Of a DNA stretch of 64,000 bases, positions 54,547 through 62,913 are shown piece by piece; the stretch's first letter is position 1, and each line of letters starts with the position of its first letter. A model generated the notes under the pieces. That model worked only from the letters and a program-made list of their open reading frames with translations. It was not told the origin of the DNA and ran no database searches. The stretch comes from Verrucomicrobium sp. (GTDB lineage Bacteria; Verrucomicrobiota; Verrucomicrobiia; Methylacidiphilales; GAS474): the NCBI GenBank assembly GCA_028283855.1, contig JAPWJX010000001.1:186001-250000 (forward strand), read 5' to 3'. Made by a program: the position numbers and the translations under genes.

Positions 54547-55767
54547 CTACCCGCCTCCGGTCATCATGCGGGCCGCCATCATGGTGATGGGGAGGTAGCT
54601 GCCGATGAAGACGATGCCGATGAGAATGCTGGCGAAGGCGTAGGAAAGGAGGTTCACGGTCTGGCTCAGGCGGTCCATGTAATCGACCGTTTCGTCGTTG
54701 TACATCTCCTCGATGTTCTCCAGCTGCGCGACGAGGTCCTTATCCTCCGCCATGCGGACCATGTGGATGAGCTTCTCATCGCAGCTCGTGTTGCGGCGGA
54801 GTGCCTCGGAAAGGGCCATGCCGCTGCGGTAATCGGCGGCGGCGCGCTTGAGTTCCGCCCCCATGGGCGTTTTTTGCAGGGCTTGCGCGGCGGTGCCTAG
54901 ACTCTCCAGGAGGTCGACGCCGTTGCCGTACAGCACCCGGACGGTGGAGAGGAATGTGGCCTGCCGCATTCCCATGACCACCTTCCGGAAGCTGGTGAAG
55001 GTGTTCATGAGGAAGTAGACGATCGTGTTCCGGAAGGGGATGGAGAAGATGATCATGAATCCGAAGGCGATGATGCCGCCCACCCCGATGAACCAGGTGT
55101 GCCGGACGATGTTGGCCATCTTGAAGACGTAGGCGGAGAACATGTCCGGCTCGATGTGGGAATCGTGCAGCATTTTCTCCACCATGGGGACGATGAGGAA
55201 CTGGGAGGCGATGAAGAGGGCCCCCATGAAGACGGTGATGCCAACGGGGATCGAGATGGCGCGCCGGGTCTTGGAAATGAAGAACTGCAGGCGGGCGTAG
55301 CGGTCGCCCAGCATTTTGAATGAGACGGCCAGGTTGCCGCCTTTTTCACCCGCGCTGATGACGCCGCAGCAGATGCTGTCGAAGAGGCCTGACTTGCTAA
55401 AGACGTTGTAGAAGGAGTCGCCGCCCGCCAGCTTGCGCGCCATGTCCATGAAACGGCCTCCCAAAGGGCCCTTGATGCTCTTGGCGTAGAAGCTCATGGC
55501 TTCGCTGACGCTGTTTCCCGCGCGGACCATCAGGGCCATGCTGCGGCAGAAGATGACCAGTTCCGTCCGTTTCAAGGGGCGGGTGCCTTCCTTGCCGGCG
55601 AACAGGCGCGTCGGTTCGGAGGAGGTTTCCGTCGTCTCCTGTATGGCCAGGACGGTGAGGCCTTTTTTCTCGACGGCCTCGCGCACTTCCGGCTCTTTCC
55701 CGCTGCGGGTCTGCTGGGAGGTGCTCCGCGTGTTCGGATCGTAGACGGTGAGGGTGAAGGTGGGCAT
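54547..55767 (-). CDS. pilC: PilC/GspF inner-membrane platform protein
   Basis: 406 residues with two GspF domains, each a helical cytoplasmic part and membrane helices. Marks: ELVIFCRSMALMVRAGNSVS (first domain start), ISAGEKGGNLAVSFKMLGD (the G-E-x-G-G-x-L box) and the second copy FLSTVRVLYGNGVDLLESLG, MVRMAEDKDLVAQL. Three or four membrane helices, the last being LLSYAFASILIGIVFIGSYL. It recruits the ATPase PilB and forms the base of pilus growth. It follows pilB by 1 base. Confidence 0.93.
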   Translation of the reverse strand: MPTFTLTVYDPNTRSTSQQTRSGKEPEVREAVEKKGLTVLAIQETTETSSEPTRLFAGKEGTRPLKRTELVIFCRSMALMVRAGNSVSEAMSFYAKSIKGPLGGRFMDMARKLAGGDSFYNVFSKSGLFDSICCGVISAGEKGGNLAVSFKMLGDRYARLQFFISKTRRAISIPVGITVFMGALFIASQFLIVPMVEKMLHDSHIEPDMFSAYVFKMANIVRHTWFIGVGGIIAFGFMIIFSIPFRNTIVYFLMNTFTSFRKVVMGMRQATFLSTVRVLYGNGVDLLESLGTAAQALQKTPMGAELKRAAADYRSGMALSEALRRNTSCDEKLIHMVRMAEDKDLVAQLENIEEMYNDETVDYMDRLSQTVNLLSYAFASILIGIVFIGSYLPITMMAARMMTGGG

Positions 55768-55768
55768 T

Positions 55769-57451
55769 TTAGTGGAGGGCCAGGCTGACGACTTCGTTCA
55801 GGGAGTAGAGGTCAACCAGGCCGCTTTCGACCAGTTCCAGGCCGACGTCGCGCAGGGAAGGGAGGTCATACTCCGCCTTCATGAAGGTCATTAGCTCGGC
55901 GGAGGTGGCGGCTTTGTTGATGAGGTTGCGGATATTGCCCGTGATGGGGATCACTTCCAGGAGGGCTTGGCGGCCGCCGAATCCGCGTTCCCGGCATTCG
56001 GCGCAGCCTTTCTTGTTGAGCTTGTTCACCTTCTTGCCGGTCCAGGAGGGGTCGAGGTTGTAGCGCTCGACCTCCCCGGGGGTGATTTCCACGTCCCGGA
56101 TGGCGCAGGCGGGGCAGAGGGTCTGGACGAGGCGCTGGGCAAAGGCGCCGATGATGGTCTCGCTCACCTGCCAACGTTCCAGGCCCAGGTTGATGAAACG
56201 GTCGATGACGAGGGCCGCGGAGGAGGTGTGGACGCTGGTCAGGACCAAGTGGCCCGTGTTGGCGGCCTGGGCGGCCAGGTTGGCGGTCTTGGAATCGCGC
56301 ACCTCGCCGATGAGGATGATGTCCGGGTCTGAACGGAGGAAGGAGCTGAGATAAAGGGGGGCTTGATCCAGCTGCTTGAGGTTCACCTGCTTCACGCCGG
56401 CGATTTCGATTTCGACCGGGTTTTCCAGGGTCAGGATGTTGTATTTGCTCCGGTTGATCTCCTGGATCATCGCGTTGAGCGTCGTCGTCTTGCCGGAGCC
56501 GGTGGGGCCGCTCATGACGACGAGGCCTTCCGGGGCGTCCAGGAGGCGGTTCATCCAGAGCTGGACCTTCGGGTGGAAGATGAGGCCGGGGTCGCCGAGC
56601 TTCGGGCGGCTGATGTTGCCGTCCAGGATACGGAGGGTGACGTGGAAGCCGAAGTGGGTGGGATGGCGCTCGTAACGGATGTTGATGCGGCGCCCGTTGG
56701 TGGAGATGGTGAACCGGCCCTCCATGGGGGTCCGGATCGCGTCGAGCCGGCCGTTGAAGAGGTGGATCATCACCGAGTCGAAGTTCTTGGAAAGGCGCGG
56801 CGGGAGGTCGATCTCCCGGTCGATGTCGCCGTCGACGCGGTATTCGTAATAGAAGCGTTCCCGCTCCGTGACGAAGTGGATGTCGGAAGCCCGGGCGGCG
56901 AGGCACTCGATGAAGATCTTCTGCAGCCGCTGCTCGATGGCGCCGTCCTGGGGCTCGTCCAGGCTGAAGTCGAGGACGTGGCTGTCCGTATTGGCGCTCT
57001 CCACCGTGCTGAGGTCGACGTCGTCCTGGGACTCTGTCTCCGTCTTGACCTCGGAGAGGCAGATGCTCAGGTCCTCGATGGGAATGATGACCTTCTGGAC
57101 GACGGCCTGGGGAAACTTTTCGCTCAGGAGGTCGGGCAGGAGGTTGTTGTAGGGATCGACCGTGCCCATCGTGACGCAGTTGTCGAAATGGGCGATGGGC
57201 ACCGCCTGGGCCTCCCGCAGGAAGGTGTTGTCGAATTGGCCGACGAGCTCCTCGTCCCAAAAGCGGTGGGGGCGGCGCAGCACGGGCAGGCCGGTGAGCA
57301 TGGAGAAGGCGCCGGCGACGTCCTCTCCCGTGGCGCGGCGGCCGATTTCCTCGTCCGTGTAGCCGTTGGCGCTGCCCCACCAGTCGCTGATGGAGCGGGT
57401 GACCATGGAAGCGGTCGTCTCGCTCAGCTTGATGCCACATTCGAATTTCAT
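55769..57451 (-). CDS. pilB: PilB/GspE extension ATPase
   Basis: 560 residues. N-terminal T2SSE-N-like domain (about 1-130), ARASDIHFV (187-195), Walker A SGPTGSGKTTTLN (314-326), the Asp box in ILTLENPVEIEI, Walker B DPDIILIGEVRDSKTANLAA (375-394) and the His box TGHLVLTSVHTSS. The zinc tetracysteine is present, LCPACAI and GCAECRERG. In PilB the Walker B region usually reads GEIRDxET; here it is GEVRDSKT, so the usual second Glu is Lys. It powers pilus polymerisation at PilC. Seven bases separate it from the upstream gene. Confidence 0.93.
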   Translation of the reverse strand: MKFECGIKLSETTASMVTRSISDWWGSANGYTDEEIGRRATGEDVAGAFSMLTGLPVLRRPHRFWDEELVGQFDNTFLREAQAVPIAHFDNCVTMGTVDPYNNLLPDLLSEKFPQAVVQKVIIPIEDLSICLSEVKTETESQDDVDLSTVESANTDSHVLDFSLDEPQDGAIEQRLQKIFIECLAARASDIHFVTERERFYYEYRVDGDIDREIDLPPRLSKNFDSVMIHLFNGRLDAIRTPMEGRFTISTNGRRINIRYERHPTHFGFHVTLRILDGNISRPKLGDPGLIFHPKVQLWMNRLLDAPEGLVVMSGPTGSGKTTTLNAMIQEINRSKYNILTLENPVEIEIAGVKQVNLKQLDQAPLYLSSFLRSDPDIILIGEVRDSKTANLAAQAANTGHLVLTSVHTSSAALVIDRFINLGLERWQVSETIIGAFAQRLVQTLCPACAIRDVEITPGEVERYNLDPSWTGKKVNKLNKKGCAECRERGFGGRQALLEVIPITGNIRNLINKAATSAELMTFMKAEYDLPSLRDVGLELVESGLVDLYSLNEVVSLALH

Positions 57452-57457
57452 GGCGGA

Positions 57458-58069
57458 TTATTCTCCGATGACGGTGCTTTCCACGCCCAATTGCTGTTCG
57501 AAGATGGAGCGGTGGATGTCGGTGGGCAGGTTGATGACTCCCACGGCGCGGGAGGCCGCCTTTTCCGTCTGCAGCGTGCTCAGCCGGCGGCTGGCCAGGT
57601 GGGCGATCCACGGATCGCTATGGGCCAGGGTGATGACCCGCTTGGAAAAGCTGATGACGGCCACGCCCAGGTATTGAAGGAGGTTGATGATTTCCTCGTT
57701 CTCCTCCTGGGGGAGGGCCAGGCGGTAGTCGGCGGGGATGAAATCCCACCGCTGGTGGCCGAAGAGGGCGCAGGCGAGCTCCCGCGGGATATCCTGGAAG
57801 GAGCCGCTTTCCTGCAGCTCGTGCAGCATGGAGAAGGTGAACGCCCCGGGGGCGATTTCCTCCGCCTGGGCCCGCTCGATCAGGGTGGAGAAGGCGGTGT
57901 CGATCTGGCCGGGGTTGCCCAGGGCGTTGCGGCGAAGCCAATCGGCGCAATGCTGCCAGGTATCTTCGAAGTTATCGAAGTTAAGCGACCCGAAGGCGCT
58001 GCCTGTCTCTTCGGCAGAACTCTTAAGCAGGCCCTCATCCCGGGAGATCTGAAGGCTAAAGCTTTTCAC
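57458..58069 (-). CDS. Unknown cytoplasmic protein of the pilus operon
   Basis: 203 residues, helical, no signal peptide or membrane helix. Segments include QHCADWLRRNALGNPGQIDT, FSMLHELQESGSFQDIPREL and INLLQYLGVAVISFSKRVIT; the latter is similar in style to N-terminal domains of secretion ATPases, which bind nucleotides or c-di-GMP, but I cannot confirm it. It lies between pilQ and pilB, close to both. It may regulate PilB. Confidence 0.6.
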   Translation of the reverse strand: MKSFSLQISRDEGLLKSSAEETGSAFGSLNFDNFEDTWQHCADWLRRNALGNPGQIDTAFSTLIERAQAEEIAPGAFTFSMLHELQESGSFQDIPRELACALFGHQRWDFIPADYRLALPQEENEEIINLLQYLGVAVISFSKRVITLAHSDPWIAHLASRRLSTLQTEKAASRAVGVINLPTDIHRSIFEQQLGVESTVIGE

Positions 58070-58075
58070 GGCAGA

Positions 58076-59677
58076 TCAATTTTTTTGGGGTGGCGGGACA
58101 TCCGAGGAGGAGGTCCGTTTATCCATCAAAAGGGTCTTGTCCGGAGGCGGAGCGTAGGGGGCGCGCTTCATGCTTTCCCCGGAGAATTTCTCGCTGACCT
58201 GGACGATCGACTCCGCCGCGGCGGGATCGAAGCTGGTGGGAGTGATGACGAAGACCAGGCGCGTCTTTTCGCTGACGGAATCCTTGTTTTTGAAGAAGAA
58301 GCTGATGACCGGGATGTCTCCAAAGAAGGGGAGCTTGTTCACGCCCACGTTGTGGTTGAGGGAGTAGAAGCCGCCCAGGAGAAGGGACTTGCCGTCCGGC
58401 ACGCGGACGGTGCTGGAGGAGCGGGATTCGGCCACCCGCGGCACCTGGTTGGAAGGGGTGCTGGAGCCGGTGGGAACGCTGATGAAGGAGGTGATCGACG
58501 CGACGTGCGGGGAGAGAATGAGGCGGATGGTCCCGTCGGGCAGGCAGGTGGGAGTGACGGTCATGGAAACACCCAGCTCGCGGCCCGGGTTGGTGTCGGT
58601 CGGGGTCGGGTCGGAGGAGTCGATCTTATACCGGATGGTCGAGGAAAGGGAGATGAAGCTGGAGCCGGTGCTCTGAGCGGTGGCGGGCTGGAACTCGACG
58701 ACCGGGTAACGATCGACATTGGAGATGAGGCCCGACTCGTTGTCCTCCAGCACCAGGTTGGTGTTGTTGCCGACCTCGACGTTGGAGAGGGTCCGCATGG
58801 CGTGGATCAGGGTGGTGATGGCGCCCGGCTGGAGGATGGCGGCGGTGGGGGGCTGGAAGGTGCGGGGGCTGGGAACGGGGGAGGTGTTGCCGCTGGTGCT
58901 ATTAATGGTGCCGTCGTCGCCGACGTAGCCGGTGGAGCCCAGGTTGAATAGCATGGCCAAGGAATTGGCCGTGCCGAAGGAGATGCTATAGCCGGCGCTG
59001 CCCAGGGTGCTGGTCCAGTCGAAGCCGGTGTTCTGCTCGTCGTTGTCGGTGATGCTCAGGATCTGCACCTGGATGTTGATCTGGCGCTTGGGGACGTCGA
59101 CCTTTGCCAGCCAGTCCAGGATGCCGGTCAGGACGTAGTCGTTGTCCTCGATGAGGAGGACGTTGGTTTTCGGCTCCAGGCGGACCTTGCCCTTGTCCGG
59201 GGTCAGCATCGGCTCGATGAGCTTTTCGATGTTGGCCTGGCGCAGATAGCGCAGCTCGTAGGAGATGGAGCGCGTCGGCAGGTTGGGGAGATCCTTCTGG
59301 GTGCGGATGAAGAGGGTGGTGCCGTTGTCGTAGGCGACAAGGTTGTAGGACGCGGCCAGGTCGAGGATGGTCTGCCGGGGCTGCTCGGCGTTGATGGCGC
59401 CGCTCAAGGTGAGGCTTTCGATGTCCGGGTTGGAAAAGTATTGCAGCCCGGCGCGCTGGGCCAGGACGCGGAAGATGGTGTTCAGCCGCGCGTTGGAGGC
59501 GGTGTAAACGGAGCTTTTCGTCTCCACACCCACCTTGCCGGTGGGCGGGGGAGGGGTGGTCATCCGGTCGGGTTCCAGGATGACGGTGACGTTGTCTTCA
59601 TTGGGAGCCGCCAGAAGAGGCCACGCGCCGGCGCCGAGGCCTGCAAGGAGAAGGGCAAGAAAGAGGCGGCACTTCAT
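58076..59677 (-). CDS. pilQ: PilQ/GspD outer-membrane secretin
   Basis: 533 residues from ATG 59677; signal peptide MKCRLFLALLLAGLGAGAWP..LAA. STN-type N0 domain with LNTIFRVLAQRAGLQYFSNP, an N1 domain with LRYLRQANIEKLIEPMLTPD, then the N-terminal secretin box INIQVQILSITDN, and the pore core ending VPRVAESRSSSTVRVPDGKS and GDIPVISFFFKNKD (the last transmembrane hairpin), then LVFVITPTS. It would form the pilus gate in the outer membrane. A longer start at 59698 breaks the signal peptide. Preceded by a PilP-like gene. Confidence 0.93.
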   Translation of the reverse strand: MKCRLFLALLLAGLGAGAWPLLAAPNEDNVTVILEPDRMTTPPPPTGKVGVETKSSVYTASNARLNTIFRVLAQRAGLQYFSNPDIESLTLSGAINAEQPRQTILDLAASYNLVAYDNGTTLFIRTQKDLPNLPTRSISYELRYLRQANIEKLIEPMLTPDKGKVRLEPKTNVLLIEDNDYVLTGILDWLAKVDVPKRQINIQVQILSITDNDEQNTGFDWTSTLGSAGYSISFGTANSLAMLFNLGSTGYVGDDGTINSTSGNTSPVPSPRTFQPPTAAILQPGAITTLIHAMRTLSNVEVGNNTNLVLEDNESGLISNVDRYPVVEFQPATAQSTGSSFISLSSTIRYKIDSSDPTPTDTNPGRELGVSMTVTPTCLPDGTIRLILSPHVASITSFISVPTGSSTPSNQVPRVAESRSSSTVRVPDGKSLLLGGFYSLNHNVGVNKLPFFGDIPVISFFFKNKDSVSEKTRLVFVITPTSFDPAAAESIVQVSEKFSGESMKRAPYAPPPDKTLLMDKRTSSSDVPPPQKN

Positions 59678-59700
59678 GTTTACCCGATTCCTTACCATAC

Positions 59701-60603
59701 TCAGCGCCGCTCTTGAAGGGTTATTCCAGGAATATCTTCCAGCCCCTCGGGCTTGGCGTTGCCGGTGTTGAGCTGGAGGGTGTCGTTTTCCTGCGGGATG
59801 CTGAGGGAGGTGACGTGGTGATCGACGGGGTTTTCGAAGACGATCGTCGTCGGCTTGATTTCCTTTACCCGGGCCTGGGTGGTGAACGCGCCGGTCTGCA
59901 TGATGACGGTGTCTCCCAGGAAGATGTCCCGGCCGTTGAGGACGGCCATGTTCTCCTGCGGGGAGATCATTTCGATCCGCAGGGAGCGGACTGCCTGGAG
60001 GAAGTAGTCGATGACCGGCTCCGGCGCCTTTTCCACCTTGGGCGCCTGCAGCTGTTTGACGGCCAGGGGGCCGTCCGGGGAGTTGTTGAAAATGTCGCGG
60101 CCGCGATCGGGAATGGAAAGAAAGGCCAGCTTGGCGCGCAGCGCCTCGAGCATTTCCGGCTCGGCGATCTTGGGATTAGTCATCGCGTCCAGAAAGGGGA
60201 AGTCGAGGGAGGAGAATTTGTCGGCTTCGGGAGGCGTCTTGGCCGTGGCTGCGGCCGCCGTTTTTCTTGCCGCCGCGGGAGAGCCGGGCGAAGCGGCGGG
60301 GGCTGCGCTGCGGATCGGGGCGGGGGCGTTGGAAGGCGTCGGGTTGGGGAGGGGGGGTGCCGTGGAGATGGTGGCGGGATTGGCGGGGGGAGGGGCTGGT
60401 CTGGGCCCGCCGGGCCGGGGGGTGTGGGCCATGCCGGGAGTGCCCGGCCGGGGGGCGGCCTGGGCGGGGCGCGTAGAGGAAGCCTCGGGAGTGGTCGGGA
60501 AGACGTCGACCGGGGGGACGTCCCCGCTGTCTGCCAGGGCGGCGCAAGGCAGCAGTCCGACAGCCAATCCCAGGGCAATGCTTCCTAGCCAGACGCCTCT
60601 CAT
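59701..60603 (-). CDS. PilP-like periplasmic protein with long Pro/Ala linker
   Basis: 300 residues with a signal peptide ending LPCAALA. Residues 25-130 form a Pro/Ala/Thr-rich linker, then helical segments, and the last 90 residues a beta domain with MAVLNGRDIFLGDTVIMQTG and VKEIKPTTIVFENPVDHHVT. That C-terminal part (assembly of strands with G-x-x-I/V and I-x-P-T) resembles the HR or C-terminal domain of PilP/GspC. Its place between pilO and pilQ supports the assignment. It is longer than typical PilP, owing to the linker. Confidence 0.7.
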   Translation of the reverse strand: MRGVWLGSIALGLAVGLLPCAALADSGDVPPVDVFPTTPEASSTRPAQAAPRPGTPGMAHTPRPGGPRPAPPPANPATISTAPPLPNPTPSNAPAPIRSAAPAASPGSPAAARKTAAAATAKTPPEADKFSSLDFPFLDAMTNPKIAEPEMLEALRAKLAFLSIPDRGRDIFNNSPDGPLAVKQLQAPKVEKAPEPVIDYFLQAVRSLRIEMISPQENMAVLNGRDIFLGDTVIMQTGAFTTQARVKEIKPTTIVFENPVDHHVTSLSIPQENDTLQLNTGNAKPEGLEDIPGITLQERR

Positions 60604-61160
60604 GGAATGGGCGGGATGTTCAGCACGCCGTAATTGAGGGTCAAGGCCAAAGGCTGGTCGACTTGGCCCGGCTGGGTGCCCGGGGAGTTGTTGGCCAGGA
60701 CGAAGCCGGTGACGAAGAGGGAGGGGTTGGCTTGCTCGAGGGCGTAGGCGGTCTTCAGCAGGGTATTGTAGCGGCCGACCAGCTGCAGGTTGATGCTGGA
60801 GCTGGTGAATTGCTTCATGGCGGTCAGGGAGGCGTTTTCTTCCCCGAAGCCCAGCCGGTATTGGAGGACGGTCTTGTCGATCCCGTAGCTGTTCAGCAGG
60901 TTCAGCATGCTGGGGATGGAGGTGCGGGGCTTGATGGTGTGCAGGCGCTGCAGGATCTCTTTATGGGGTTGGTAGGCGGTGACCTTCCGCTGGGTGGCGT
61001 TGATGTCGTTATTGATCGCCGTCAGTTTGGTGTGGAGCTTTTCGTGCTCGGCGATGGAGGTTTGGAGGTCGTCGTAGAAATAATAGATGCCGATCAGGAT
61101 GACGATCGGCAGCACGCCGCCCAGGAAGGCGAATTGGGTGAGGGCCTTCTGGTAGTTCAT
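60600..61160 (-). CDS. pilO: PilO-like inner-membrane protein
   Basis: 186 residues: one membrane helix near the start (FAFLGGVLPIVILIGIYYFY), a coiled coil (DLQTSIAEHEKLHTKLTAIN) and a ferredoxin-like periplasmic domain (TSSSINLQLVGRYNTLLKTA, SLFVTGFVLAN). This is the layout of PilO, which pairs with PilN around the pilus base. It overlaps both neighbours by 4 bases. Sequence is divergent; gene order and topology carry the call. Confidence 0.8.
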   Translation of the reverse strand: MNYQKALTQFAFLGGVLPIVILIGIYYFYDDLQTSIAEHEKLHTKLTAINNDINATQRKVTAYQPHKEILQRLHTIKPRTSIPSMLNLLNSYGIDKTVLQYRLGFGEENASLTAMKQFTSSSINLQLVGRYNTLLKTAYALEQANPSLFVTGFVLANNSPGTQPGQVDQPLALTLNYGVLNIPPIP

Positions 61161-62881
61161 GGGGCGACGGGCTGGAGGGCGAAGGCGTCCTTCGAGTCCA
61201 AGGTCAGGGTGATGACGATGGTGAAGCTGAGGTTCTTCTTGCCGTTTTGGCTGCCGGGGGCGGAGGAGGCCGAGTTGGAAACGGTGACTTTCAGGTTTTG
61301 TTTCTTGGAAGGGACGTAGGCGGGATAGTTGTACTGCGTGGCCACCTCGGTCAGGAGCTTGTTGACTGCTTCCGGATCGGTGAGGGAGACCAAAGCCGCC
61401 TGCGCTTCCGGGGTCGTTTCCCCGTTGATCGTCCAGCTTCGCTCGATGCCGATGGGGCCGCCTTTGCTGGGCAGGGCGCGGAAGTCGTAGTGGACGTCGG
61501 TGACGTAGATGCCGGAGTCGGCCGGGATGAGGCGGGTGAGGAAAAGAGCGCCTAGGGCGTAAGAGCTACGGGGGACCAGCAGGTTTTCCAGGGCCTGGTA
61601 GCTGGAAAGGGTGTTATGCAGCTGCTGCTGGTTTTTGGTCCGGTCATTGATCATGACCTGGGTGGTGTTCCAGGAGGGGGCCTGGACTGCCTGCATGTAG
61701 CTGTAGCCCAGGAAAAGCCCCGCGGCGATGGCCCCCAGGCAGCAGAGGATCAGTGCGGGAATCAGGAGCTTCACCGTTCGGGTGACGGCGATGGGCGCGA
61801 TGGCGGCCAGGCGGTCGGGCTGTAGCTGGTGGAAATCGCCGGCGCAGGCATCGTGCAGGCTCTTCGGATCGCCGGTTTTCCAGAAACCGTCCATCCAGAA
61901 AAGATGTTCGGGCATTAGTCCGGTGGTTTCCCCTTTCACCCCGGCGGCTTGCAGCTTTTCGGCGAAGGCCGCCTCGTCCAGGACTTCCAGGCAGCCGGTG
62001 TCGAAGAGCGGCGCGGGCTTGTCCTGGTGGGCGGCGGTGAGGGCCTCGACGCACTGGCTGGAGGTGGAGGCGCCGCAAGGGATGATGCCCAGGCCGGGAT
62101 CCTTCAAGTCGCTCTGCAAAACCACTTCCTTGATGAGCTGGGCCAGGTCCGGATGGAAGGTGTCGCTGATGTGCTCCACGGCGCGGAGCATGAGGGGCTC
62201 ACCCGTTTCGCTGAACGAGATGAGTGCCATGAACCCGTCGTATTGCGCCCAATAAAGGAAGCTTTTGTTGCGGGTCGTCAGCTTGGAGATGGCCTGCGCG
62301 ATGGCGGTCGTTTCCAGCACGGCGGAGAAAACGGACAGGGAATAAAGGCCGGAGGAGGCGGCGTTAGCCATCGCCGCGTCGAGCGGCTCCCAGAGGGAGC
62401 GTTGGCAGCGTAGGGCGGTGGGGGTCGGCTTGGAAAAGGGCGTGTCGATCCAGGTCCAGCTGCTCTTCTGCTCGGCGATATTCTCGGAGATGATCCGCTC
62501 CGGCGCGGAGATGAGGAGGGCTTCCCGCGGGACCTTCAGGTCGGCGGGGGGGCGCATGATATTCGTGCGGACCTGGGAGGCTTGATGAAGGACCACTTCC
62601 AGGTAATCCGGCTTCACTCCGGCGGCCCGGGCGGCTTCCTGGAGTTTGGCCGTCATCTCCGCCTGGTCCTGGAGGGATTTAATCCCGAGGGCGGGGCCGG
62701 GCGTCCAGCGGTTGTCTTTTACCCGCTGGATGAGGGAGCCGATGGTCTGCTGGCCGACGCGGATGTGCCAGCGGGCCTGGACAATGGGACTGCCGTTGGG
62801 CCGACGGCTGACGGAGGACTGCCGGAGGGCCTGACGCACGGCGCCAAAGCTGGAAAGCTCGGCGAGCGGGCGTAGCATCAT
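61157..62881 (-). CDS. Fused PilM/PilN-like (GspL-like) protein
   Basis: 574 residues. The cytoplasmic part (1-365) is a degenerate actin-like fold of the PilM/GspL type, with a strand-rich middle (SFLYWAQYDGFMALISFSET, LRAVEHISDTFHPDLAQLIK). A single membrane helix follows (LLIPALILCCLGAIAAGLFLG, about 372-392), then a coiled coil (NDRTKNQQQLHNTLSSYQAL) and a PilN-like periplasmic domain. In the usual pilus locus PilM and PilN are separate; here one protein has both, as in GspL of type II systems. It is the second gene of the pil operon seen here. Confidence 0.78.
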   Translation of the reverse strand: MMLRPLAELSSFGAVRQALRQSSVSRRPNGSPIVQARWHIRVGQQTIGSLIQRVKDNRWTPGPALGIKSLQDQAEMTAKLQEAARAAGVKPDYLEVVLHQASQVRTNIMRPPADLKVPREALLISAPERIISENIAEQKSSWTWIDTPFSKPTPTALRCQRSLWEPLDAAMANAASSGLYSLSVFSAVLETTAIAQAISKLTTRNKSFLYWAQYDGFMALISFSETGEPLMLRAVEHISDTFHPDLAQLIKEVVLQSDLKDPGLGIIPCGASTSSQCVEALTAAHQDKPAPLFDTGCLEVLDEAAFAEKLQAAGVKGETTGLMPEHLFWMDGFWKTGDPKSLHDACAGDFHQLQPDRLAAIAPIAVTRTVKLLIPALILCCLGAIAAGLFLGYSYMQAVQAPSWNTTQVMINDRTKNQQQLHNTLSSYQALENLLVPRSSYALGALFLTRLIPADSGIYVTDVHYDFRALPSKGGPIGIERSWTINGETTPEAQAALVSLTDPEAVNKLLTEVATQYNYPAYVPSKKQNLKVTVSNSASSAPGSQNGKKNLSFTIVITLTLDSKDAFALQPVAP

Positions 62882-62913
62882 GATCTATTAGAAAGCCTTC
62901 TAAGCCGCAGGAA

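Noticed and set aside
56363-58951. An 862-codon plus-strand frame opposite pilB and pilQ
   Set aside because: Both antisense genes are unmistakable (Walker motifs, secretin domain). The plus frame is low-complexity Gly/Val/Asp and is a shadow.
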